From: a virus
Length of the DNA: 33,765 nucleotides
Strand: one strand, 5' to 3'
Virus record (IMG/VR): IMGVR_UViG_3300046507_000899
Coordinates: 1-33,765 of that record
A program made the translations under genes and the position numbers. Positions 1 through 7,300 of the stretch are shown here, in pieces (positions within the stretch are counted from its first letter, which is position 1; every line of letters begins with the position of its first letter). The notes under the pieces are model-generated. The model was not told the origin of the DNA. It worked only from the letters and a program-made list of their open reading frames with translations, and did not search any database.

Positions 1-21
1 AGAAACCCTTTATAGAATTTC

Positions 22-53
22 ATTATAGCCGCTCAAAAGGTGGTTGCTGACAA
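22..53 (-). promoter_or_regulatory. possible leftward promoter at window edge
   Basis: On the minus strand a perfect -10 hexamer TATAAT (22-27) lies downstream of the lysis genes. The best -35 candidate is TTGTCA (48-53), but the spacing is 20 bases, longer than the usual 16-18. It would drive transcription out of the window, where an integrase could lie. A perfect -10 alone can occur by chance, so this is weak. Confidence 0.22.
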
Positions 54-79
54 ATTGGCACTGCCGAGGCAAACTTATA

Positions 80-586
80 TCAAGGCTGAGGAACTGCTGC
101 GGGCGAGACCGGCCAGGCCTGCGTCAGTGTTTTGACGTCGCTGGCATGGTGGTCAGCCTTTTCTGCCAAGTCTCGATATCGCCCCTGGCAGTCTCCGAGT
201 ACGCTTGCGAGGGTAGTGGTTGAGAGACGGAGGGCATCGACGGTAGCGCTGGGCACGCTGCTGCTGATGGTGGCAAGGGTGCTGCGCAGGCTGTTAGAAG
301 CGCTGCTGCTGCCAGCAGCCAGAGTGCGGATGAGGTTTTCACGGGTCTGCCCTTCTGCCACAGCTGTGGCGACTTGGTTTTTAAGTTCGGTTTCGCGCTG
401 CGCTCTCAGTACCGCGTCTTCGGCCTTCTGTTTGTCCCAACGCGCCTGCACTTCTGCCCGGCCGATATCTCGCTCGTGCTCAAGGAATTCATGCACGCCG
501 AAGGTCGAGCCCGCCAGCAACGCGCTGATGACGCCGATCTCTATACCGAGCCGGTACGGCGCGAAGAACGCGGTCAGCGCGCTCAC
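80..586 (-). CDS. i-spanin (Rz-like inner-membrane lysis protein)
   Basis: 168 aa. Rz-type spanins sit in the inner membrane by an N-terminal helix and cross the periplasm to the outer-membrane Rz1 partner, fusing the membranes at the last step of lysis. Seen here: a hydrophobic segment at about residues 14-34 (GIEIGVISALLAGSTFGVHE), then a charged helical stretch rich in Glu, Arg, Gln and Lys (about 35-75) and a Ser/Thr-rich C-terminus. I chose the GTG at 586 because it overlaps the endolysin stop codon as GTGA, the coupling used repeatedly in this operon. The Rz1-like gene lies wholly inside it in another frame, the classic Rz/Rz1 layout. The role rests on topology and context rather than a family signature. 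Confidence 0.8.
   Translation of the reverse strand: MSALTAFFAPYRLGIEIGVISALLAGSTFGVHEFLEHERDIGRAEVQARWDKQKAEDAVLRAQRETELKNQVATAVAEGQTRENLIRTLAAGSSSASNSLRSTLATISSSVPSATVDALRLSTTTLASVLGDCQGRYRDLAEKADHHASDVKTLTQAWPVSPAAVPQP
124..342 (-). CDS. o-spanin (Rz1-like lipoprotein), nested in Rz
   Basis: 72 aa, read entirely inside the i-spanin gene in a different frame. It starts MKTSSALWLLAAAALLTACA: a positive N-terminus, a hydrophobic core and a lipobox LTAC with the lipidated Cys at residue 19. The mature part is short and Pro-rich (PLPPSAAACPALPSMPS), as in Rz1 proteins, which are outer-membrane lipoproteins that pair with Rz. The start codon is GTG at 342, preceded by AAGGG seven bases upstream. 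Nesting, lipobox and Pro content together make the call strong. Confidence 0.82.
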   Translation of the reverse strand: MKTSSALWLLAAAALLTACAAPLPPSAAACPALPSMPSVSQPLPSQAYSETARGDIETWQKRLTTMPATSKH

Positions 587-1098
587 GCCAGCACCCGCGC
601 GGCCGTCTCGAAGTACGCCAGACGCTCCAGCAGACCATTCGTCCCGCCGTTCACGCGCCGCGTCACTTTCGTCTGGTCGCCGCAGTCGGCCAGGTAGTTC
701 AGGCCGTGCGCTTGCCAGAACCAGCCGGCCGAGCGACACGCGTTGTCAGGCTGCTCCAGCAGCTCGGGATGCGCCTGAATATCCAGGCCCAGGCCACGGC
801 CGCACAGCAGGTAGTTTGCGCGGCCCGTGATCTGCAGCAGGCCGCGCCCCTTGAAGCGCGGGCCGTCGCCTACATAGATGTTGCCCAGGTCGGCGCGGCC
901 CTCGTAGGCGGCCCCGCTGGCCAGCTCGCGCACATACAGCAGCTGGCCGGATTCCTCCGCCACCTGGGCCAGGAATGCGGCTTGGCGCTGTGGCGTGTCG
1001 ATCTGGAATTCGGCCATGGCCGCGTTCAGTCCGGGCAAAAAAAGACCCGCACGTTGGCGGGCCAGAGGCATGATTTTGATGAGCTGGTCGAGGGTCAT
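583..1098 (-). CDS. endolysin, glycoside hydrolase family 19 (chitinase-like lysozyme)
   Basis: 171 aa. It should cut peptidoglycan glycan strands at the end of infection. Family signs: FLAQVAEESG (about 42-51) holds the region of the general acid, where GH19 phage lysins often read HES, so E49 is the likely acid. AAYEGR (about 63-68) holds the second acidic residue, and FKGRGLLQITGRANY (82-96) is the family's substrate-groove signature. No signal peptide or SAR helix is seen, so it should need a holin. The start at 1098 is set by AGGAG seven bases upstream; longer forms lack an SD. It overlaps the membrane-protein gene before it by ATGA and the spanin after it by GTGA, forming a lysis cassette. 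Confidence 0.9.
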   Translation of the reverse strand: MTLDQLIKIMPLARQRAGLFLPGLNAAMAEFQIDTPQRQAAFLAQVAEESGQLLYVRELASGAAYEGRADLGNIYVGDGPRFKGRGLLQITGRANYLLCGRGLGLDIQAHPELLEQPDNACRSAGWFWQAHGLNYLADCGDQTKVTRRVNGGTNGLLERLAYFETAARVLA

Positions 1099-1340
1099 GT
1101 TTTGTCTCCTATGCGGCGGTTGCCGGCGACGTAAAGGGCAATGCCCACAGCGAAGAGACATTCAAAAATATCGCGGGCAGCGAGGCACGAGGCGCCACCG
1201 GCGGCGCTGCCGGCCACCAGCGCGATGTGGGCATAGCGGACCGTGTGCGGCGTATCCTTGGTCATTTTGTTGAGCGCCATGGTGCTGACGTAGAAGACGT
1301 ACAGGCAGGCCAGGCCCTGCATGATGGAAGTGATCGCCAT
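1095..1340 (-). CDS. small membrane protein, holin or antiholin candidate
   Basis: 81 aa with three hydrophobic stretches (about 5-22, 36-57 and 60-75) and a short basic tail (NRRIGDKT). It lies between another small membrane protein and the endolysin and overlaps the endolysin start by four bases. Holins are small proteins with one to three membrane helices placed just before the endolysin, so this and its upstream neighbour are the two candidates. Two membrane proteins side by side are common where one is a holin and the other an antiholin or second holin. I recognise no specific family, and the role is inferred from size, hydrophobicity and position. Confidence 0.65.
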   Translation of the reverse strand: MAITSIMQGLACLYVFYVSTMALNKMTKDTPHTVRYAHIALVAGSAAGGASCLAARDIFECLFAVGIALYVAGNRRIGDKT

Positions 1341-1343
1341 GCG

Positions 1344-1667
1344 TTACTCCTTGGGATCCGACAGCCATGGCAACTTAATGTCGCGCACACGGTCGATGAG
1401 TGAAAAAATGACCGGTACCGCGCGCATGGCGGACAGGCCGACCAGGAAGGACACCGCGCGCTCCAGGCTGTCGGGCAGGCCCAGGTAGTGCAGCACCAGG
1501 GGCGTCGATGCGACCGATGTAACGGTGCCGACGAGGATCGCGGTCAGCGCCTTGGTCCGCGTCATCTCCTGGGCATAGCTGAGCGACACGGCGGCGCCGA
1601 GAAACGCAAAGATCAGCGGGGCATAGCGGATGCCGGCCACGCCGTCGCTGGTTGGTTCGATGGGCAT
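1344..1667 (-). CDS. holin candidate
   Basis: 107 aa. The N-terminus is short and polar, followed by hydrophobic segments at about 14-30 (YAPLIFAFLGAAVSLSYA), 38-60 (ALTAILVGTVTSVASTPLVL) and 70-92 (VSFLVGLSAMRAVPVIFSLI), and a charged tail ending in WLSDPKE. Three helices plus a polar tail match class I holins, which form lesions that release the endolysin. The start at 1667 has AGGG five bases upstream; upstream sequence in frame is low-complexity noncoding. It is the first gene after an intrinsic terminator (1683-1704), so it opens the lysis cassette. Confidence 0.7.
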   Translation of the reverse strand: MPIEPTSDGVAGIRYAPLIFAFLGAAVSLSYAQEMTRTKALTAILVGTVTSVASTPLVLHYLGLPDSLERAVSFLVGLSAMRAVPVIFSLIDRVRDIKLPWLSDPKE

Positions 1668-1682
1668 GCTGGCCCTTTCAAT

Positions 1683-1704
1683 AAAAAACCCGCCGAAGCG
1701 GGTT
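1683..1704 (-). terminator. intrinsic terminator between tail and lysis genes
   Basis: On the minus strand a seven-base GC-rich stem AACCCGC, tetraloop TTCG, then GCGGGTT runs into a T tract (TTTTATT). It follows the stop of the 94-aa gene at 1714 and precedes the holin start at 1667. It would cut lysis transcription unless polymerase is antiterminated. Confidence 0.85.
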
Positions 1705-1713
1705 GGGTGGGTG

Positions 1714-1998
1714 TCAGGTGCCGGCCGAGTCGGCGCAGTGGTTGGAGCGGATCCAGTCGAGGAAGCGGCAGAGGATGCAGCCCCAACGCCGGCCCTGGGC
1801 GCGCGCCCGGTTGGCGCGGCTGCTGATCGTCTCGGTGTTGGCGCCATTCGCCGCGGCGTTGCCGGCACGGTCCACCGCCACTGCGATATCGAAGGCCTTG
1901 TCGGGATTGGTGATGATCGAGGACGCCATGCGCCAGAGGATCAGCGCGGCGCCGGCGACGCAGGCGAGCCAGATGGCCAGCAGGCCCAAGCGCTTCAC
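1714..1998 (-). CDS. small membrane-anchored phage protein, unknown function
   Basis: 94 aa starting at GTG 1998, which overlaps the stop of the preceding gene as GTGA. One clear membrane helix lies at about residues 4-22 (LGLLAIWLACVAGAALILW). A soluble C-terminal part of about 70 residues carries three Cys near the end (GCILCRFLDWIRSNHC). It lies after the tail-fiber genes and before a terminator and the lysis cassette. Superinfection exclusion or a lysis accessory role is possible, but nothing in the sequence decides it. Confidence 0.7.
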   Translation of the reverse strand: MKRLGLLAIWLACVAGAALILWRMASSIITNPDKAFDIAVAVDRAGNAAANGANTETISSRANRARAQGRRWGCILCRFLDWIRSNHCADSAGT

Positions 1999-2501
1999 GC
2001 GGGCGCGCCCTGGGCGGCGACTGCGGCGCGCACCTCGGCCTGCACGGGCGCCGGCGGCAGTGCCGCGATCACCTGATCCAGCGTCGGCACCGGGATCGTG
2101 CCGGCGGCGGCCTCGGCAAACATGGTGTAGCAGCCGCGCCAAGCCAGCGAGCGCCACGCGCGCAGCGCCTTGCCCTCGGCCTCGAAGACGGCGTCGGCCG
2201 GCTCATCGGCGTAGGAGGCGGCGGCCAGCAGGTCGTCGTAGCCGAAGGACTGCGCCGTGGTGTCCAGGTGCTGCTGCACGCCAGACTGCAGCGCGGCGGC
2301 GACCTGCTCGAAAGTGGGCGGAGGTGGGACGTACGGGGGGCGCAGCACCACGCCCGTGAAATCGTCGTTGGGATCGTAATTTTCCCAATTCGCCTGCACG
2401 TCTTCGGTGACCTCGATGTAGAGGCCGTCTGTGGGCAGGAGCTCCTGCCAAAAGCCGCCGGTGAGCTTGCGAGTCGCCGGGTCGTAAGTGACGTAAATCA
2501 T
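1995..2501 (-). CDS. tail fiber assembly-like protein
   Basis: 168 aa. The C-terminal half (about 70-130, with QQHLDTTAQSFGYDDLLAA and ALRAWRSLAWRGCY) resembles a helical module common at the ends of tail-fiber and fiber-assembly proteins: a helix beginning 'HLD..A...GY', an 'AASYA' segment and a Trp-rich 'A..AWR' helix. The N-terminus (MIYVTYDPATRKLTGGFW) looks like a small beta domain, followed by a Pro-rich linker (LRPPYVPPPP). It follows the tail fiber gene with three bases between. Likely a fiber chaperone or small fiber-associated protein; family placement is from pattern memory only. Confidence 0.62.
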   Translation of the reverse strand: MIYVTYDPATRKLTGGFWQELLPTDGLYIEVTEDVQANWENYDPNDDFTGVVLRPPYVPPPPTFEQVAAALQSGVQQHLDTTAQSFGYDDLLAAASYADEPADAVFEAEGKALRAWRSLAWRGCYTMFAEAAAGTIPVPTLDQVIAALPPAPVQAEVRAAVAAQGAPA

Positions 2502-2504
2502 GGC

Positions 2505-3383
2505 TTATCCGATCATTTCGATTTTGAGGGATGAGTAGACCTCAACCTGCCCGTTGCTCATCGGCAGGCCGCCGCCACCGCTGCTGGCTTTGAAGAACTG
2601 GCGAAGACCAATGACCTTGGTGGCAGTGAGGGTGAACCGGCCCCGCACTGACACGTTGGTATTTGCGCCGACAGCAGCGGTGGTATTCAGCCCGATCACG
2701 ATATCCGCCGCGTCGGTAAAGTTGTAGAGCGCGAGCTTGCTGGTTGGCGGAGTGCCAGACCCCTGCGCCACGAAACAAGCCTCGCCTTCAAACTCGTACA
2801 TTCCGGCTGGTAGGCTGATGCCATTTCCGGAAATCCCAGCGCCCGGAATGGTTACGCCGCCGATGCTCCCGTTGAATAGGCGCGCAAAGAAGGTGTCCGC
2901 ACCTACGGTTCCGATCGACGAGGCCGTGCCGCTGGGCTGCGTCTCGCGCACGTGGATGTAGGGCGCCACTGGCGGCAACGGCGAGGCCCAATTTGTCGGA
3001 TCAGCTGAGGGATCAACCGTGCTCGCGCCGGCCGCTCTGCGGCGGTAGACCCGAAAGTCGAGCCCCAGGGCCGCGGCATATTGAGCGTACATCTGCCCGC
3101 TGACAAAGGCTGGCGTATTGGTCGCGCTCGCGGCCTGTGCGGCACTGGTCGCGGCGTTCGTGGCGGATGCGCCAGCGGCGGACTGCGCGGCGACCGCCGA
3201 GCTCGCCGAGCTCGCCGCGTCGGTCGCGTTGCTAAAAGCGTTGGCGACGAGGGCAATCAACTGCGTCCGGAAAGGCGCAAGCGCGACGAAAAATGCATCT
3301 GCCAGCGCGGCGAATGTCGTTGGCGCGGTAGAACTGGGTGTGGGCGGAAGCGCGTCGACGCTTGGGGGTGGGATGACGGCCAT
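2505..3383 (-). CDS. tail fiber / receptor-binding protein candidate
   Basis: 292 aa. The N-terminal part is Pro/Ala-rich with a helical Ala/Ser-rich repeat at about 52-90 (SASSAVAAQSAAGASATNAA), typical of trimeric fiber shafts. The C-terminal half (about 150-292) is Gly/Thr-rich and predicted beta-rich, ending in GGGGLPMSNGQVEVYSSLKI, which fits a jelly-roll-like head domain. It is the last large structural gene before the lysis module and sits beside a fiber-assembly-like gene. Host recognition is inferred from this layout; no enzymatic motif is visible. Confidence 0.7.
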   Translation of the reverse strand: MAVIPPPSVDALPPTPSSTAPTTFAALADAFFVALAPFRTQLIALVANAFSNATDAASSASSAVAAQSAAGASATNAATSAAQAASATNTPAFVSGQMYAQYAAALGLDFRVYRRRAAGASTVDPSADPTNWASPLPPVAPYIHVRETQPSGTASSIGTVGADTFFARLFNGSIGGVTIPGAGISGNGISLPAGMYEFEGEACFVAQGSGTPPTSKLALYNFTDAADIVIGLNTTAAVGANTNVSVRGRFTLTATKVIGLRQFFKASSGGGGLPMSNGQVEVYSSLKIEMIG

Positions 3384-3386
3384 GGT

Positions 3387-4313
3387 TTAAATTTCCTCCA
3401 GTTGAAGTGTGATCTTGGCCCGGGTTGGGTCGTCAACATCGATGATGAATTTGCGGTAGAAACCGCGCCGGAAAAGCATGTAAAAAAAACTATCCGTGTC
3501 GTCCATTCCGGTCACCCACACTGCGGCGGCGCCATTGAGTAGGTCGCGAAGGTCGTAGGCACGCTTGACGAGCGCCTTATCGAGGTACATGGTCAGGTTG
3601 GTGACCGGGATGCTGCGCGTGGGCTCGAAGGTGGCGTTGCCATCTGCATCGCGGTCGACCGTCGAATAATTCGCCAAGTCCGACTCGGCAGAGTTACGAT
3701 CCACGGTGCCGATAAATTGCTTAAAGTTCGCGATGCATCCCGAGCAGGACACAGTCCCGGCGCCGGACAGCGTGATCGTGATGATGGCGTTTATGAATGG
3801 CGGGAGGTCCAGGAGCACCACGTTGGGCAATGTTGTAAATGGAGCGAATGTATAGTCGTACCAGTTTGAGACGATCCGTTTGGTCAGATTTCGCGTGATG
3901 TTGTACACGGTGTTGCCATTGGTCGTGACGCTGACCTGCGCGTTGGTCACACCTTTCAAGCCGATCAGTGCCAGGGAATCGACGCGCTGGCCTGGGGTGA
4001 TAACCCAGGTCAGTGGCGATGCCAGCACGGTAGGCGTGTTGCGCATCATGTCGAACATCGCCCAGCGGTTCGTCGCACCGATGTCCTTCCAGCGCGTCGG
4101 CGCGTTCTCGGGCAGGGTGGCATCCTGGCCGGCGATAAGGTTCATGTATTGCCGGTGCGTCGTCGCGCGGATGACCACATGATCCTTCGGGTAGTTCGTG
4201 GTCGAAACCCAGGCCTCTTCGCCTGGGCCCGGCTCTGCTGCCGTGCTGCTGGTCAGCTGCGCCGGCGTGATCGCCCATGCACCCGCCATGGGCGGGATTA
4301 CGTTCATCGTCAT
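3387..4313 (-). CDS. virion tail-tip protein (after the tape measure), unknown family
   Basis: 308 aa, the first gene after the tape measure, where distal-tail or hub proteins normally lie. It is beta-rich (for example WVITPGQRVDSLALIGLKGV and NVVLLDLPPFINAIITITLS) with few charged helices, and contains a CSGC pair (about 190). The C-terminus FIIDVDDPTRAKITLQLEEI is a beta strand pair. AAGG lies seven bases before the ATG at 4313. No lambda gpM, gpL or gpJ likeness is obvious. I call it a tail-tip structural protein from position and fold propensity. Confidence 0.62.
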   Translation of the reverse strand: MTMNVIPPMAGAWAITPAQLTSSTAAEPGPGEEAWVSTTNYPKDHVVIRATTHRQYMNLIAGQDATLPENAPTRWKDIGATNRWAMFDMMRNTPTVLASPLTWVITPGQRVDSLALIGLKGVTNAQVSVTTNGNTVYNITRNLTKRIVSNWYDYTFAPFTTLPNVVLLDLPPFINAIITITLSGAGTVSCSGCIANFKQFIGTVDRNSAESDLANYSTVDRDADGNATFEPTRSIPVTNLTMYLDKALVKRAYDLRDLLNGAAAVWVTGMDDTDSFFYMLFRRGFYRKFIIDVDDPTRAKITLQLEEI

Positions 4314-4326
4314 CTTCTGGCCTTAT

Positions 4327-7300
4327 TTATGCGGGAACCGTGTAGAGCGCAGTACCGCCCTTCGTCGCGCGTTGGAGAGTATCGGCGGTGCTTTGCGAAG
4401 CCTTCGCGGTCTTTTTGCTTTCGTCGTGCATCAGGCCGCTTTGCTCGATCAGCGTGTCAAGCCGATCGACCAACGCCTGGCTGCTGCCGAGCATGCCCGA
4501 CGTCTGGCTGGCGGTGTACACGCGTGCCGGTTGCTGAAAGTCCACCAGCTCAGGGCCGCGCTCGCCGACCAGCGACAAGCCGCTGGCGATGCCGCCGTTG
4601 GCGTGCGCGCCGATGCCGGCGCCGGCCAGGGCCTGGGCGAACGACTGCGCCACGTTGCCGGCGCCAGCTATCGTGCCCTGCTTGCCTTTGATCGCGCTGT
4701 CGAGCGCGGCCTGCACGGCAGAGAAATCTTTCGCGTACTGGATGACCGAGTCGGTCGCCTTGGCTGCTGTCAGGAAGGTAGTGGCCGCCGCCTGCAGGTC
4801 ATTGGGCCCGGCAGCTTCGAACTGCGCCTTGGCCACGGTGTACTGATCCTGCTTCGACAGCGGCGACTGATCGCCCACGTACAGGCTGTCCTTGAACTTC
4901 TTGAAGGTGTCGATGGCCGACTTGGCCGCGTCGACGGTAGCCTGGATGCCCTGCGCGAAACCACTAAGCGCATCGGCGGCCGCCTGCTGGCTTGCTGCCG
5001 CCGCCTGCACCGCGTACAGCTGCTCCGTAGCGCCGCGTAGCGCCGGATCCATCGCGGCCAAGGCGGCGATGTGCTGCTGCTCGAGCACGGCGGCCGCGCC
5101 GGCTTTATCGCCGGTCACCTGGTAAATCTGCGCCTGGATGTCGAGCAAGCTGTTGGACGTCGCAAGGGCGTCCGCAGCCGCCTTATCGGATGCGGCCTTT
5201 GCTGTCGCTGCAGCTTGCGCGTCCCAGGTAGCTTGCGTGGCTGCCGCCAGCGCCGGCGACAGGCCGACCAGCGCTGCCTCGTGCTGCTGCTCCAACACTG
5301 CGGCGGCGCCGGCCGCATCGCCCGTGGCCGCATAGAGTTGCGCCTGCTGGTCGAGGATCTTGGCTTGGTCATCGGCTGCGGCAGTGGCGGCCGCTGCAGC
5401 CGCCGCAGATGCGTCCTGTTTCGCCTGTTCGGCCTGCACCTGGTCGAACAGCGCCTTATTGCTGTCGTCGATAGCATCGCGCTGCAGCGCAGTTAGCTGG
5501 GCCGCCGTCAGCGTCAACTTGTTGAGCTGATTCTGGAGGTCCGCATGCTCGCTCGCCACGTCGCTAGCCGACCTCGTCACTGACACCAGCCCTCCCAGGG
5601 CATTGGTTAATCCATCCGTGTAGTCGGCGGCCTGCTTGAACTGCGGCGCCAGCGCGAGTAGCGCCGCATATTGTGCCTGGCCGGCGGCGGTGGCCAGCGC
5701 TCCCGACTGCGTCAATTTCAGCACGGCGTCAGCATATTCCTGCGTCGTGTTCACGCCAGCCATGCCGAGGGATGCCAGCGACGCCTTGACGTCATCGACG
5801 ATCGGCGCGATCTGCTGCGCCGGCGTCAGGAAGTTTTCGGCAAAATAGGTCGTGCCGCTGGTCAGGCTGTCGAGCGAGCCGGCCGCCTTGATCAGGCCTT
5901 CCGAAAAACCGATGGCCGCCGTACCTGTAGCGCCAAACGCTGACTGCGCGGTCGCCCCGAGCGTCTTGAGCACCAGGTCAACGCCAGCGTAATCGGTGCT
6001 GACCCGCTGCAGCGTTGCGCTCAGCGTTTCGCCCGTCGCCTGAAAGCTGGCCAGGTTTGGTACGAGCTCGACCGCAATCGTATCGGCAACGCCGCTAAAG
6101 AAGTCCGCAACGGCCTGCTGGTCTTTGGTGGCGTCGCCGGTGATGGTGATGTTGAGGGCTTGAGACCGTGTCGCCAGACTGCTCGCGTCCACACCCAATG
6201 TGGTGGCCAATGCGCCGCTAATCGCCCGGATCGACGCATAGGAGTCCGTAAATGCTTTTGCCGTGGTGTCATCGACTGGCGAAGTATCCGTGCCATTTTT
6301 GTCACTGCGGAACCAGCCGCCGTCCTGGTGCCAGGTCGCTACATTATTTCCGGTGAAGGCGGCGTTGCCATTCAGCGCGCCCTGGATGCTTTGCGACGTG
6401 ACCTCTTTATTGCCCATGCCGAACGCGCGGTTGGCGAGGCCGCCGACCAAGCCGCCGATCAGGGCCCCGACAGCCGTACCGAGAACTGGCAGGATCACTG
6501 TGCCGATTGCGGCGCCAGCTGCAACGCCGGTGTTCACCGTGCCGTTGCTTCCGTATTCACCTGAGATAGCGCGTCCGCCGTACACGCCGCCCAGCACGCC
6601 GGCACCGATTGAGCCAGCTGCGCCTAGCGCGGCGCCGGCGGAGGATCCGGCAGTCAGGGCGGAAGCGGTTTCGGTCGCACCAGCTGCCGAATACGCTTGC
6701 GCGGCGGCCGCGGCCTGCGATGCTGTCAACCCCATTCCGGAGCCGAAGGCGGAAATGGCAGAGGAGCCGATCAGGTTGCCGAAGCCAGCCACCGCAGTGC
6801 CCAAGCTCGATCCCAGCGCCATCGAATAGGTATCATATGCGGCCTTGCCAGTTTGCAACAGACTCGTGACACCAGAAGTTCCTGAAGAGCCGCCTCCGCC
6901 GGCCAGGCTCGCAGCATTGGCCAAGCCAGACAATCCGAGGGAATTGGCGCCGCTGACCACGACCTGCATGACAAACGGCTTCAGGAACATCTGATAGATT
7001 TCGTCGATCAGATTTTTCTTGAATTTGTTTTTTAGGTCGGTCGTGAACGAATTCCATGCGCCGCTGACGTTCGACATCGACGCCTCCAGGCCGCTCTCGA
7101 AGGTGTCGTCGATCGATTTGATCATATCGTTCCAGACGGGCTGCACCTTCTGGATCTGCTGCGTCAGTGCGCGCGCCATGTCGTTGGCCTGCTTGACCAG
7201 CGCGCTGTTGTTGGAACTGGCCGCCAGCACCTGCAGCTGGGTGACGTAGTCCTGCAGCGCCGGGATCGCTTTCTCACGGATCGAGTCGGCCACGCCGGCG

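Noticed and set aside
2505-3383. Diversity-generating retroelement acting on the tail fiber
   Set aside because: No reverse transcriptase and no template/variable repeat pair is visible.
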